Source: an uncultured Holophagaceae bacterium (lineage in GTDB: Bacteria; Acidobacteriota; Holophagae; Holophagales; Holophagaceae). Taken from it: a stretch of 40,036 nucleotides of DNA. The translations under genes and the position numbers were made by a program. The DNA is taken from contig CAIMQW010000117.1 of the NCBI GenBank assembly GCA_903843705.1, positions 1-40,036 of the forward strand, in the 5' to 3' direction. Below are positions 7,827-16,324 of this stretch, one piece after another; position 1 is the stretch's first letter, and each line of letters begins with the position of its first letter. Under the pieces are notes generated by a model that saw only the letters and a list, made by a program, of their open reading frames with translations, searched no databases and had not been told where the DNA came from.

Positions 7827-8321
7827 ATGCCCCCACTCGATACCTTCCTGACCTTCATCGGACCCCTCACTTGGGATGACCTCGTCGCGGGATACGACTT
7901 CGGCCTGCTGACTTCCCTGGAGGTCCAGTCCCAGGTGGCGGGCGAGGGCCCCGCCCTTCAGCGGCTTCGGGCCCTGGAGGGCTCGGCCCTCCTGACCTTC
8001 GAGGCCCACCTCTGGGCCGCCTGTGCCGAGGCCCAGGGCGTCACGCCGAGGCCCGGAAGTGTGCGCTGGGCTCAGGCCCAGGACCACTGGCGGGAAGCGC
8101 TCCTGCGCGAGGCCCTGGCCAAGGACTGCACCGCCAGCCAGCTGGCCGAGGCGGTCGAGCGCCTCTACGAGCAGGTGGGCTGCCCAGAGGACATGCTGGC
8201 CATGCTGCGGCCCTCCCAGGTCTGGTCCGGCACCCCGGCCACCGTGGACCCCCGGGCCGTGAAGGCCTTCCTGGACCGCGCGCAGTCCCTACGGAGCCGG
8301 CACTTCGGGTCGGCTTCCTGA
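7827..8321 (+). CDS. Hypothetical protein, operon with ureohydrolase
   Basis: 164 residues from the ATG at 7827, seven nt after the ureohydrolase stop. It has a TGAGGA ribosome site that overlaps that stop. I do not recognise a family. The sequence is predicted mostly helical and soluble, with no signal peptide or membrane segment. It contains Trp/Ala/Glu-rich helices (about 50-75 and 85-115) and conserved-looking PLTWDDLV near the start. As the last member of a tightly spaced four-gene run, it probably shares their transcription. Confidence 0.75.
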   Translation: MPPLDTFLTFIGPLTWDDLVAGYDFGLLTSLEVQSQVAGEGPALQRLRALEGSALLTFEAHLWAACAEAQGVTPRPGSVRWAQAQDHWREALLREALAKDCTASQLAEAVERLYEQVGCPEDMLAMLRPSQVWSGTPATVDPRAVKAFLDRAQSLRSRHFGSAS

Positions 8322-8366
8322 GGAGCCCTCACCAGTGCTACGCTCGACTCCCGCCAAGGAGTTCCC

Positions 8367-9221
8367 ATGCGCCCCTTCCTGCTCCCGCTTCTGTTGGCAA
8401 CGGCTCTCAACGCCCAGGAAAAACCGGCACCGGTGCGCTTGACGCCCCTGCGGCCCAGCCCGGCTTGCACGGTCTCCCAGGAGATCGGTATCAGCAAGGT
8501 GGACCTCGCCTTCTCCCGGCCCTTCGTCAAGGGCCGCAAGATCTGGGGTGAGCTGGTCCCCTACGGTCAGGTCTGGCGGGTTGGTGCCAACAGCGCGACG
8601 ACCCTCACCCTCAGCCATGCGGCCAAGGTGGCTGGCAAGGACGTGCCGGCGGGCACCTACGGCTTCTTCGCAATCCCCGGCCCCAAGACCTGGACGCTGA
8701 TCCTGAACCGGAAGGCGAAGCAGTGGGGCGCCTACGAGTACAAGCCCGAAGAGGACCAGCTGCGCTGGGAGGTTACGCCCCAGACCGGCCCCTTCCTGGA
8801 GTGCCTGGACTACCGCATCCTGCCCCGAGACGCCGGTGCCGCCACGGTGGAGCTGGCCTGGGAGAACCTGCGCGTCAGCTTCGCCCTGGCCTTCGACACC
8901 AAGGCCCTCTACTGGGCTCACCTGGAGGCCATGCTGAAGAAGGCGCCTGAGACCGACGGCGTGCCCTGGTATCAGGCGGCCAAGTATTGCCAGGAGCAGG
9001 GGATCGAGCCCCACAAGGCCCTGGCCTGGATCGAGCTGAGTCTGAAGGCCTGGGACAGCTTCTGGAACCATGAGGTCGCCGCGCGGATCTACAAGGATGC
9101 CAAGCGCCTGCCCGAGGCCCTGGTCCACCTCAAGAAGGCGATTGACCTCTCAAGAGACAAGGCTCCCAGGGAATACACCGAAAACCTCGAGAAGGAGATC
9201 GCGGCCTGGAAGCAGGGCTGA
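8367..9221 (+). CDS. DUF2911 domain secreted protein
   Basis: 284 residues. A short signal peptide (MRPFLLPLLLATALNAQ) is followed by the DUF2911 domain: SPACTVSQEIGISKVDLAFSRP (about 32-52), KGRKIWGELVPYGQVWRVGANSATTLTLS (about 54-82), then PAGTYGFFAIPG (about 95-106) and a beta-rich segment. The C-terminal ~90 residues are helical and TPR-like (WYQAAKYCQEQGIEPHKAL... EALVHLKKAIDLS). The family is common in Acidobacteriota and Bacteroidota; its biochemical role is unknown. GGAG lies 6 nt before the ATG. Upstream spacing is 45 nt from the previous gene, so co-transcription is possible. Confidence 0.88.
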   Translation: MRPFLLPLLLATALNAQEKPAPVRLTPLRPSPACTVSQEIGISKVDLAFSRPFVKGRKIWGELVPYGQVWRVGANSATTLTLSHAAKVAGKDVPAGTYGFFAIPGPKTWTLILNRKAKQWGAYEYKPEEDQLRWEVTPQTGPFLECLDYRILPRDAGAATVELAWENLRVSFALAFDTKALYWAHLEAMLKKAPETDGVPWYQAAKYCQEQGIEPHKALAWIELSLKAWDSFWNHEVAARIYKDAKRLPEALVHLKKAIDLSRDKAPREYTENLEKEIAAWKQG

Positions 9222-9240
9222 GCGCCGGCCGCAATCGGTT

Positions 9241-9975
9241 TCAGCGATCCACCCAGCGGCGGCCACCGTCGAGGGTGAGGGTCTCCCCGGTCAGGAACGG
9301 GCTCTCGGCGGCGTAGCGCACGGCGCGGCAGAGGTCGGCGGGCTCCCCGATCCGCTTGAGCAGGGTGCGGCTGGCCAGGAAGGCGGGATCCATCCCCTCC
9401 GCCGGCAACAGGGTGCCCAGGGCGTGACCAACAACTCGCACCCGGGGGGCCAGCAGCTGGGCGAGGCCTGGCACAAGGGCGGCGAGCCCAGCCTTGGCGG
9501 CACTGTAGGGCAGGCGCTGGAGCCAGGGGTGATGGATCGAGGTATCGAGGAGCAGCTGCAGGCAGGCGCCCTCCGCGAGGTGGGGCACCAGGGCCTGGGC
9601 ACAGAGGAAGGGGAAGCTCAGGTTCAGGCGCCAGGTGGCCTCCAGGGCCTCCGGCGTCCAGGTGCCCAGGGGGCTCGCAGGGAAGCTTCCGGCCAGGAAC
9701 ACCGCGCCGGAAATAACCCAGCCTTGGGTCGCGAGAGTATCCAGATCTGCCATCATTTGACAACCCAGATCAGGACTTCCGGCATCCCACTGCAGGGTCC
9801 TTATCTGAGCTGTCTGCGCCAGATCTTCCACCCAGGTTTCACCGTCCCAGGACTCTGAACTCGTCAACACCAGGTCGTGATCCCGGGCAAGATCCTCCGC
9901 GAGCGCCCGTCCCAGCCGCCGCCTTCCGCCCACCAGCACCCAGCAGGACCTGCCCTTCCGTTCGCTCTGCACCAT
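9241..9975 (-). CDS. Short-chain dehydrogenase/reductase (SDR)
   Basis: 244 residues from the ATG at 9975; an in-frame ATG at 10002 would add nine residues. The Rossmann glycine motif is present as VLVGGRRRLGRAL near the N-terminus, the form seen in pteridine-reductase/FolM-like SDRs. The catalytic Ser-Tyr-Lys follow as LLLDTSIHH and PYSAAKAGL (Ser155, Tyr166, Lys170 in the longer numbering). The C-terminus has the usual substrate-loop and FLTGETLTLDGGRRW ending. Reaction: NAD(P)H-dependent ketone/alcohol or imine redox; the substrate is not deducible. It is convergent with the DUF2911 gene (19-nt gap) and divergent from the phosphatase gene. If the upstream ATG is used, the two start codons share two bases of a CATG. 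Confidence 0.85.
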   Translation of the reverse strand: MVQSERKGRSCWVLVGGRRRLGRALAEDLARDHDLVLTSSESWDGETWVEDLAQTAQIRTLQWDAGSPDLGCQMMADLDTLATQGWVISGAVFLAGSFPASPLGTWTPEALEATWRLNLSFPFLCAQALVPHLAEGACLQLLLDTSIHHPWLQRLPYSAAKAGLAALVPGLAQLLAPRVRVVGHALGTLLPAEGMDPAFLASRTLLKRIGEPADLCRAVRYAAESPFLTGETLTLDGGRRWVDR

Positions 9976-10000
9976 CTGGACATATTTCCACAAAGGCCTC

Positions 10001-12556
10001 ATGAACCCCTACTTGAAACGTATCCGCTGGCGCCTGCTCTGGGTCAGCTTCGCCTGCCTGACGCTGGCGCTGGGGTCCTATGCGCTGAACCAGTGGGTCT
10101 ACGCCCAGTCCGACGACCAGTGCTCCTGGGTGGTGGAGAAGGGCCGGGTGGTCATCCGGGAGATCCTGCCGGACGGCGTCGCGGAAGAGGCGGGCCTGCT
10201 CGAGGGCGACGAGCTGGTGAAGATCCAGGGGCGCGCCTACGAACCCACGGTGGAAGGCACCCTGAGGGCCCAGCGATTCATCAACGGGAAGCCCGAAGGC
10301 ACCATCCTCATCTACACCGTCAAGCGCCAGGACCGCCAGATCCTCATTCCCATCCGCCTGGTGAAACCTCTGGATCTGGTGCAGCTGGCCCTGTTGGCCA
10401 ACGGGATCCTCGCCTGGGCCATCAGCCTGCTGGTGGTCCTCTCGGCGCCGGAACGGAAGTCTTCCCGGCACTTCTTCTACTTGGCCGCCACGGCCCTGCT
10501 GCTCTCCGGCGCGAACGTCGCTGGCAACGCGCCCACAGCCATGACCGTTGTCGTCATCCTCATGGGTGCCGTCGCAGCGGCCCTGCTACCCCCGCTCTGG
10601 GTGCACTTCTTCCTGCGCTTCCCGCACCCCTTCGAGTGGCGGAAGCACCGGGGCTTCCTCCGGGCGCTCTACGGCACCTTCGTGGTGCTGGCCCTGGTCC
10701 AGGCCCTGGCCCGCCTCTGGATTCTGGCCGGGAACGGCCTCCTGCTGAGCCCCGGCGGCGGATCGCCGGATGGCCTGCTCCGCACGTTCCTCATGGGTTT
10801 CGGTGTCCTGACCATCGGGCTCTACTTCGCCGCTGCGCTCACGGGGCTGGGGTTCTTCGTGGTAGGCGTGATCCGCGCCCCGGATCGCTACCGCCGGGCC
10901 CTCCTGCCCTCGCTTATCGTCGCTGCCTTCGTCTGCCTGGACCTGCTGGCCTGGGCCCTGCTCCAGGCCCGGTTCGGGAGCAGCCTCCTCTTCCGGCGAC
11001 AGGTCTTCATCTTCATGCTGCCCGCACCCCTGCTGCCCCTGAGCTTCGCCTACGCCATCTTCCGGCACGGGCTCTTCGATGTGCGCGTGGTGCTCTTGCG
11101 CTGGGTCAGCTACATGGCGGTGCTCGGGGTGACCATCGCCGCCTACCTGGGCGGGCTGGCCTGGGCCTTCTCCCACCTGGTATCAATTCCCTCCGGCTGG
11201 GCCGGCGCCCTCATAGGCCTCCTCGCCCTGCCCCTGGGCTGGGCGCTGCGCCGCCTGGTGCGCACCATCCGCCGTCGCTTCCGCCGCGACTTCGCCAGCA
11301 CCCGGGAGGTGGCCCTCAGCCTCGTGCACGAGCCCCGCAAGCGGTTCAGCGAGGAGTCCCTGCTCAAGTCCGTGCGTCGGGCCCTGCAGGAGGCCTTCCA
11401 GCCCCACTCGCTCGACATCCTGCCGGTCCAGGACCAGGCTGTGTTGCTGCCTGCGGCCGAGGCCTCGGATCGCGAGGAGCGCCGCCTGCACTTCCCTGCC
11501 CAGCCCCTGCGCCTCCCTGCGGGCCTCCTGCGGCTGGCCCGGGACAACCAGGAGCTGGTACTGGGATTGGGCAGCGAGGAGGCGGACTGGATCCGCGAGC
11601 AGGGTGGCACCCTGCGGGCCCACATGGACGCCCTGGAGGCGCAGCTGATCCTCCTCATCCTCGCCGGGGACGCCCCCCACAGCGTGGTGCTGCTGGGTGG
11701 CAAGTACGCCCAGCTGAGCTACAGCCGCGAGGACCGGGAGCTGCTCCGCGAGGTCGCCCAGGCCGCAGGCGGATCGCTCGAGACCGCCGTGATGCACCAG
11801 CGGCTGGTGGCGCAGGAGCGCCTCAGCCAGGAGCTGGAGACCGCACGCAAGATCCAGGAGGGGTTGGTGACCTCCCAGGTCCCGCCCATCCCTGGCTTCC
11901 AGGTGGCCCTGCGCCTGGAGCCTGCCCTGGAGACCGGGGGCGATCTCCTCTTCGTCAAGCGCCGTCCCAGTGGCAACTGGCTGGCGGCCGTGGGGGACGT
12001 CTGCGGCAAGGGCCTGGCTGCGGCCCTCTACATGGCCCAGGCCACGGCACTGCTGGAGCAGGCCGTCCAGCGGGAAGACCAGGGCCTGGCGGAGATCCTC
12101 GCCTCCCTGGACCAGACGCTGCGCCACCTGCTGGGCCAGCGAGGCTTCCTCACCCTGATCCTGCTGGAGTGGGATGCGGCCGGGAACTACCGCCTGGCCC
12201 GCGCGGGTCACCCGGGCGCCCTGTTCCTCCAGCATCCAGGCGAGGATGGCACTTCCGAGCTGTCCCCGGGCGGCCGCGGACTGGGCCTCAGGCCTGCGGG
12301 CCCCGGCGACTGGAAGGTGACGGAGGGCACCCTGCCACCCAAGGGCTGGCTGGTGCTCTACAGCGACGGACTCTCCGAGGCCATGAACCGGGATGGTGAG
12401 CTCTACGGCCTGCCTCGGCTCTGCAACCAGCTGCGTCGCCTCTGGGGCACCGGCAGCCCCCGGGCGGCCTGCGAGGCCATCTTCGAGGACGTGTCCGCCT
12501 TCGATACTCGGAACCCGGACGACCGCACTCTGTTTATCCTGGGAAGAGAGGCCTGA
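10001..12556 (+). CDS. PDZ - multi-TM sensor - SpoIIE/PP2C serine phosphatase
   Basis: 851 residues. Order: TM1 (about 11-33); an extracytoplasmic PDZ-like domain (about 40-115, with REILPDGVAEEAGLLEGDELVKIQG); eight to nine further membrane segments (about 125-415), ending in the YAIFRHGLFDVRVVLLRWVSY type stretch seen in ComP-like sensor kinases; a GAF-like or linker region (about 430-600); a coiled stretch QERLSQELETARKIQEGL; then the SpoIIE/RsbU PP2C domain. PP2C metal motifs: ETGGDLLF (Asp), GDVCGKGLAAALYMA, RAGHPGALFL, LVLYSDGLSEAMN and NPDDRTLF. In the first motif the usual YYD after GGD is LLF. It should dephosphorylate a phosphoserine protein, typically an anti-anti-sigma factor, in response to an envelope signal. 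No sigma/anti-sigma gene is nearby. The next gene starts immediately after the stop. Confidence 0.9.
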   Translation: MNPYLKRIRWRLLWVSFACLTLALGSYALNQWVYAQSDDQCSWVVEKGRVVIREILPDGVAEEAGLLEGDELVKIQGRAYEPTVEGTLRAQRFINGKPEGTILIYTVKRQDRQILIPIRLVKPLDLVQLALLANGILAWAISLLVVLSAPERKSSRHFFYLAATALLLSGANVAGNAPTAMTVVVILMGAVAAALLPPLWVHFFLRFPHPFEWRKHRGFLRALYGTFVVLALVQALARLWILAGNGLLLSPGGGSPDGLLRTFLMGFGVLTIGLYFAAALTGLGFFVVGVIRAPDRYRRALLPSLIVAAFVCLDLLAWALLQARFGSSLLFRRQVFIFMLPAPLLPLSFAYAIFRHGLFDVRVVLLRWVSYMAVLGVTIAAYLGGLAWAFSHLVSIPSGWAGALIGLLALPLGWALRRLVRTIRRRFRRDFASTREVALSLVHEPRKRFSEESLLKSVRRALQEAFQPHSLDILPVQDQAVLLPAAEASDREERRLHFPAQPLRLPAGLLRLARDNQELVLGLGSEEADWIREQGGTLRAHMDALEAQLILLILAGDAPHSVVLLGGKYAQLSYSREDRELLREVAQAAGGSLETAVMHQRLVAQERLSQELETARKIQEGLVTSQVPPIPGFQVALRLEPALETGGDLLFVKRRPSGNWLAAVGDVCGKGLAAALYMAQATALLEQAVQREDQGLAEILASLDQTLRHLLGQRGFLTLILLEWDAAGNYRLARAGHPGALFLQHPGEDGTSELSPGGRGLGLRPAGPGDWKVTEGTLPPKGWLVLYSDGLSEAMNRDGELYGLPRLCNQLRRLWGTGSPRAACEAIFEDVSAFDTRNPDDRTLFILGREA

Positions 12557-13048
12557 ATGCGACGCTCTTCCCTCCGCTGGACCATCCCGACCCTGCTGGC
12601 TCTCCAGCTGGCTCTGCTCTGGGTCCAGGGGGCCCAGATCCACCGCCAGAACCAGGTGCTCACGGGCCTGCGCGAGGATATCCAGGCCCTGGCCGACACC
12701 CTCCAGGACGGCAAGATGCCGGCCAATGATCAAGAGGAGGCCCCCTCGGTTCCGGCCCGCTACCAGGTCCCGAACTCTCCGCCCCGGCGCGTCGCTGTAC
12801 TGGGTGCCGAGGAGGAGCAGGACGCCGCCGCCAAGGAGCTGAAGACCTCTCGGGACTCGGCCCAGAAGGCCGTCAAGGACGCCCGCGAGGTCCAGTCGAA
12901 GCTCTCCATCGAAGAGAACATCCGCAAGGCCGACGAAAACCGCAAGGTAAACGCCGCCACTACCAGCTGGCAACGCTGGGTCTATGGTGCCCTCGCTTTC
13001 GTGGTGCTCGGCCTGCTCGCGCGGGCCGTGCTCCGCCGGAACGCCTGA
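12557..13048 (+). CDS. Small two-TM coiled-coil membrane protein, unknown function
   Basis: 163 residues. ATG directly follows the phosphatase TGA with no spacer, and its own stop overlaps the next ATG (TGATG). TM helices lie at about 9-25 and 139-157. Between them is a charged, heptad-rich region (about 28-50 and 84-130) expected to form a coiled coil on the non-cytoplasmic side, separated by a Pro-rich link (PARYQVPNSPPRR). I do not recognise a family. Strict coupling to the phosphatase suggests it is a stoichiometric partner, perhaps modulating the sensor; this is inference. Confidence 0.8.
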   Translation: MRRSSLRWTIPTLLALQLALLWVQGAQIHRQNQVLTGLREDIQALADTLQDGKMPANDQEEAPSVPARYQVPNSPPRRVAVLGAEEEQDAAAKELKTSRDSAQKAVKDAREVQSKLSIEENIRKADENRKVNAATTSWQRWVYGALAFVVLGLLARAVLRRNA

Positions 13049-13839
13049 TGTCCCTCTTCGAGTATCTGCAGGCTGATCCTGAGTGCCGAAACCTGGCGGA
13101 GGGAGCGATCCACGCCGTGGCCCCGGCCCTGGACGATCCGGATCCCTCCCATACAGTCCTGCAGCTGAACGAGTGGGCCTTCACCCTTGCGGGCCGCATG
13201 CCCCTGCCCTGGAACACCCACAAAGCCATCGACGCCCTGAACGACCTCCTCTTTGTCGAGCTGGGCTTCAGGGGCGACCGGGAGACCTACGACGACCCAC
13301 TGAACGCCCTGCTGCCGGAGGTGGTCGCCCGCCGCAAGGGTCTACCCATCGCGCTCTCCATCCTCTGGGTGGACCTGGCCCGGCGACTGGGCTTCGACGC
13401 CGTGGGCGTGGGCCTGCCCGGGCACTTCATCGCCGCTCTGCGCACCGACTTCGGGCTGCTCTGCTTCGATCCCTTCCACCAGGGGCGGCCCGTGGGCGAG
13501 GAAAGCGGGGAGCACCTCGTCAAGTCCGCGACAGCGGGCCGGGTGCCTTTCCACCCGGACATGCTGCGCCCTACGTCGGACCGGCAGATCCTCGCCCGCC
13601 TGGTGCGCAACCTGCACCAGCGCTTCATGCAGGCCGAGAGCTGGGACGAGGCCATCTGGACCAGCACCCACCTCGTGCTGCTGGATGCCGGAAATCCGCG
13701 GCCCCTCAAGGAGCGCGCCTTCGTGCACCTCCAGCGGAACGAGCCCGGCCCCGCCCTGGTCGATCTGCGCGAGGCCCTCCTGCTGAGTCCCGAGTCCGAC
13801 CCTGAGATCCAGGCCTGGCTGCAGCAGCTGGAGAAATGA
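13048..13839 (+). CDS. SirB1/transglutaminase-like and TPR-like protein
   Basis: 263 residues. The SirB1 N-terminal (transglutaminase-like fold) family is recognisable by NTHKAIDALNDLLFVELGFRGDRETYDDPLNALLPEVVARRKGLPIALSILWVDLARRLGFDAVGVGLPGHFIA, which gives the R-x-G-x-P-I-x-L-S motif (about 97-105) and the LPGHF His (about 128-131). The catalytic Cys of true transglutaminases is replaced in this family. The C-terminal 80 residues are TPR-like (RPLKERAFVHLQRNEPGPALVDLREALLLSPES). Its biochemical role is unclear. It begins inside the stop of the preceding gene, so it is third in the phosphatase operon. A GC-rich hairpin follows the stop. Confidence 0.85.
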   Translation: MSLFEYLQADPECRNLAEGAIHAVAPALDDPDPSHTVLQLNEWAFTLAGRMPLPWNTHKAIDALNDLLFVELGFRGDRETYDDPLNALLPEVVARRKGLPIALSILWVDLARRLGFDAVGVGLPGHFIAALRTDFGLLCFDPFHQGRPVGEESGEHLVKSATAGRVPFHPDMLRPTSDRQILARLVRNLHQRFMQAESWDEAIWTSTHLVLLDAGNPRPLKERAFVHLQRNEPGPALVDLREALLLSPESDPEIQAWLQQLEK

Positions 13840-13842
13840 GCA

Positions 13843-13858
13843 GGGGCCCGAAGGCCCC
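13843..13858. terminator. GC-rich hairpin after the SirB1-like gene
   Basis: Six-bp stem ggggcc/ggcccc with a CGAA tetraloop, 4 nt after the TGA and between convergent genes. The following sequence (cgcttaatcg) lacks a U-run, so intrinsic termination would be weak. It could serve both strands. Confidence 0.45.
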
Positions 13859-13895
13859 CGCTTAATCGATCGCTGATAGCTGACAGCCAATAATG

Positions 13896-16148
13896 CTACT
13901 TCTTCTGCGCCTCGACGACGGTGAGGGCCGTGAGGTGGATGATGTCGTTCATGTCGCTGTGCCGCTGCAGGACATGGACGGGGGCCGCCATGCCGCAGGT
14001 GATGGGGCCGATGACCTCGGCGCCCGCCAGCCGCTGCACCAGCTTGTAGGCGATGTTGCCGCTGGTGAGGTCGGGGAAAATCAGCACGTTAGCGCCGCCC
14101 GGCAGGTCCACCCAGGGGTAGTTCTCGGCCAGGATATCGGCGCCAAGCGCCGTGTCGGCCTGCATCTCGCCGTCGCACTTGAGCTCGGGCCGGCGGGCCT
14201 TCACCAGCTCGGTGGCCTTCTGGACCTTGCGGACCAGCGGGTGCTCGACGCTGCCGAAGCTGGAGAAGGAGAGCATGGCCACCTTCGGTTCCATGTTGAA
14301 GGTGTCCTTCACCAGGTCCGCGGTGAGGAGGGCGATCTCCGCCAGTTCCTCGCTGTTGGGCTCGATGTTCATGGTGGTGTCGGAGAAGAACAGGACACGG
14401 TTCTTGAGCACCATGGTGTAGACGCCGCAGACGCGCTTCACGCCCGCACGGGTGCCGATCACTTCCAGGCAGGGCCGGATCGTGTCGGGGTAGTAGGAGG
14501 TCAGGCCGGCGATGAGGCCATCGGCCTTGCCCATGCGGCACATGAGGGCGCCAAAGTAGATCCGCTCACGAACCTTCCGCTTGGCCTCGAACTTGGTGAC
14601 GCCGCGACGGTTGCGGATCTTCCAGTACTCGTCCTCGGCCTCCTGACGCCAAGGCACCGTGGTGGGATCGAGGATCTCGATGCCCTCCAGGTCGATGCCG
14701 TGGTCGGCGGCGACAGCCTGGATCTTCTCGGGGCTACCGAGGAGGATCGGCACACAGATGCCTTCGTCCACCATCTGGGAGACCGCCTGGAGGATCAGGG
14801 GGTGGTCACCTTCGGGGAAGACCACGCGCTTGGGGTTCTCCTTGGCGCGGTTGACCACGCTGCGGATGACGTCCTTGCTGCGGCCCTGGAGCCCTTCAAG
14901 GCGCTCGACGTAGGCCTTCATGTCGGCGATGGGCTGCTTGGCAACGCCGGAATCCATGGCGGCCTTGGCGACGGCCGGAGCCACCCAGAGGAGCACACGG
15001 GGATCGAAGGGCTTGGGAATGATATATTCCCGGCCGAAGGTGAACTTCTGGCCGGAGTAAGCGCGGCTGACGGAGTCAGGCACTTCCTCGCGGGCCAGTG
15101 AGGCCAGCGCCTGGGCGGCGGCCAGCTTCATGGGCTCGTTGATCTCACTGGCGCGGACATCCAGGGCGCCGCGGAAGATGAAGGGGAAGCCCAGGACGTT
15201 GTTCACCTGGTTGGGATAGTCGCTGCGGCCCGTGGCCAGGATGATGTCGTTGCGGGTGGCCATGGCCGTCGGGTAGTCGATCTCGGGGTCCGGGTTCGCC
15301 AGGGCGAACACGATGGGATCCTTGGCCATGCTCAGCAGCATCTCGGGGGTCAGGGCGCCCTTGCTGGAGCAGCCCACGAAGACATCCGCATCCTTGATGG
15401 TGTCAGCCAGGGTGCGCCACTCGCTGGGCTTGGCGAAGCGGTCCTTGTACTTGTTGTTGCCTTCCTTGCGGCCGGTGTAGACCAGGCCCTTGGTGTCGCA
15501 GAGCCAGAGGTTCTCGAGCTTGACCCCGGCGTTGATCATCATGTTCGCGCAGGCGATGGCGGAGGCGCCGGCACCGGAGAACACAACCTTCATGTCCGGC
15601 ATCTTCTTGCCGACGATCTCACAGGCATTCATGAGGGCCGCAGTGCTGATGATGGCCGTGCCGTGCTGGTCGTCGTGGAAGACGGGGATGTTCATTTCCT
15701 TCTTGAGGCGGGTCTCGATCTCGAAGCACTCGGGGGCCTTGATGTCCTCAAGGTTCACGCCGCCGAAGGTGGGCTCCAGAGCCTTGACCACCTGGCAGAA
15801 CTTGTCGATGTCCAGCTCGTCCACTTCGATGTCGAACACGTCGATGTCGGCGAAGCGCTTAAAGAGCACGCCCTTGCCTTCCATGACAGGCTTGCCGGCC
15901 AAGGCGCCGATGTTGCCCAGGCCCAGCACCGCAGTGCCGTTGGAGATCACGGCCACCAGATTGCCCTTAGCGGTGTACTGGTAGGCAAGCTCAGGATCCT
16001 TCTCGATCGCGAGACAGGGTTCGGCGACGCCGGGGGAATAGGCGAGGGACAGGTCCCGGGCCGTGGAACAGGGCTTGGTGGCCACGACTTCGATCTTCCC
16101 TTTTCGTCCCTGCGAATGGTAATCGAGGGCTTCCTGTCTCTTCTTCAT
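13896..16148 (-). CDS. maeB: NADP-dependent malic enzyme fused to phosphotransacetylase-like domain
   Basis: 750 residues from the ATG at 16148, which has AAGGAG 7 nt upstream; an in-frame GTG two codons earlier would be too close to that site. The N-terminal half (about 1-425) is the malic enzyme: [45 protein letters not shown], the metal-binding [12 protein letters not shown] and HDDQHGTAI, and NAD(P)-binding [14 protein letters not shown]. The C-terminal half (about 430-750) is the Pta domain ([16 protein letters not shown] ... [24 protein letters not shown]). Reaction: malate to pyruvate plus CO2 with NADP+ reduction. In MaeB the Pta domain is regulatory, binding acetyl-CoA, not catalytic. 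Monocistronic, with 176 bp of divergent intergenic DNA upstream. Confidence 0.95.
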   Translation of the reverse strand: MKKRQEALDYHSQGRKGKIEVVATKPCSTARDLSLAYSPGVAEPCLAIEKDPELAYQYTAKGNLVAVISNGTAVLGLGNIGALAGKPVMEGKGVLFKRFADIDVFDIEVDELDIDKFCQVVKALEPTFGGVNLEDIKAPECFEIETRLKKEMNIPVFHDDQHGTAIISTAALMNACEIVGKKMPDMKVVFSGAGASAIACANMMINAGVKLENLWLCDTKGLVYTGRKEGNNKYKDRFAKPSEWRTLADTIKDADVFVGCSSKGALTPEMLLSMAKDPIVFALANPDPEIDYPTAMATRNDIILATGRSDYPNQVNNVLGFPFIFRGALDVRASEINEPMKLAAAQALASLAREEVPDSVSRAYSGQKFTFGREYIIPKPFDPRVLLWVAPAVAKAAMDSGVAKQPIADMKAYVERLEGLQGRSKDVIRSVVNRAKENPKRVVFPEGDHPLILQAVSQMVDEGICVPILLGSPEKIQAVAADHGIDLEGIEILDPTTVPWRQEAEDEYWKIRNRRGVTKFEAKRKVRERIYFGALMCRMGKADGLIAGLTSYYPDTIRPCLEVIGTRAGVKRVCGVYTMVLKNRVLFFSDTTMNIEPNSEELAEIALLTADLVKDTFNMEPKVAMLSFSSFGSVEHPLVRKVQKATELVKARRPELKCDGEMQADTALGADILAENYPWVDLPGGANVLIFPDLTSGNIAYKLVQRLAGAEVIGPITCGMAAPVHVLQRHSDMNDIIHLTALTVVEAQKK

Positions 16149-16324
16149 AGCCACACTCCTTGGTTTGAGTGCCCTGTCAATGGGCTGAAGGCCACAGCTT
16201 ACACCTCAGGAGAGGCTCTCTTGCCTGGAAGGTCATCAATCGCGGCCTTTGTTGCACGGATCACATGGAGTGCTTCCCTGGCGGGCGCCCCGAGGGTAGG
16301 CTCCATCCATCACCCGGAGTCCCC

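Noticed and set aside
9877..12399. Long 840-codon frame on the plus strand
   Set aside because: It is the +1/+2 shadow of the phosphatase gene, dominated by Pro, Gly, Ala and Arg as expected from GC-rich out-of-frame reading.
13893..15101. 402-codon plus-strand frame opposite maeB
   Set aside because: Shadow of the Pta domain of maeB, with His/Asp/Gly/Val-rich composition typical of antisense reading.
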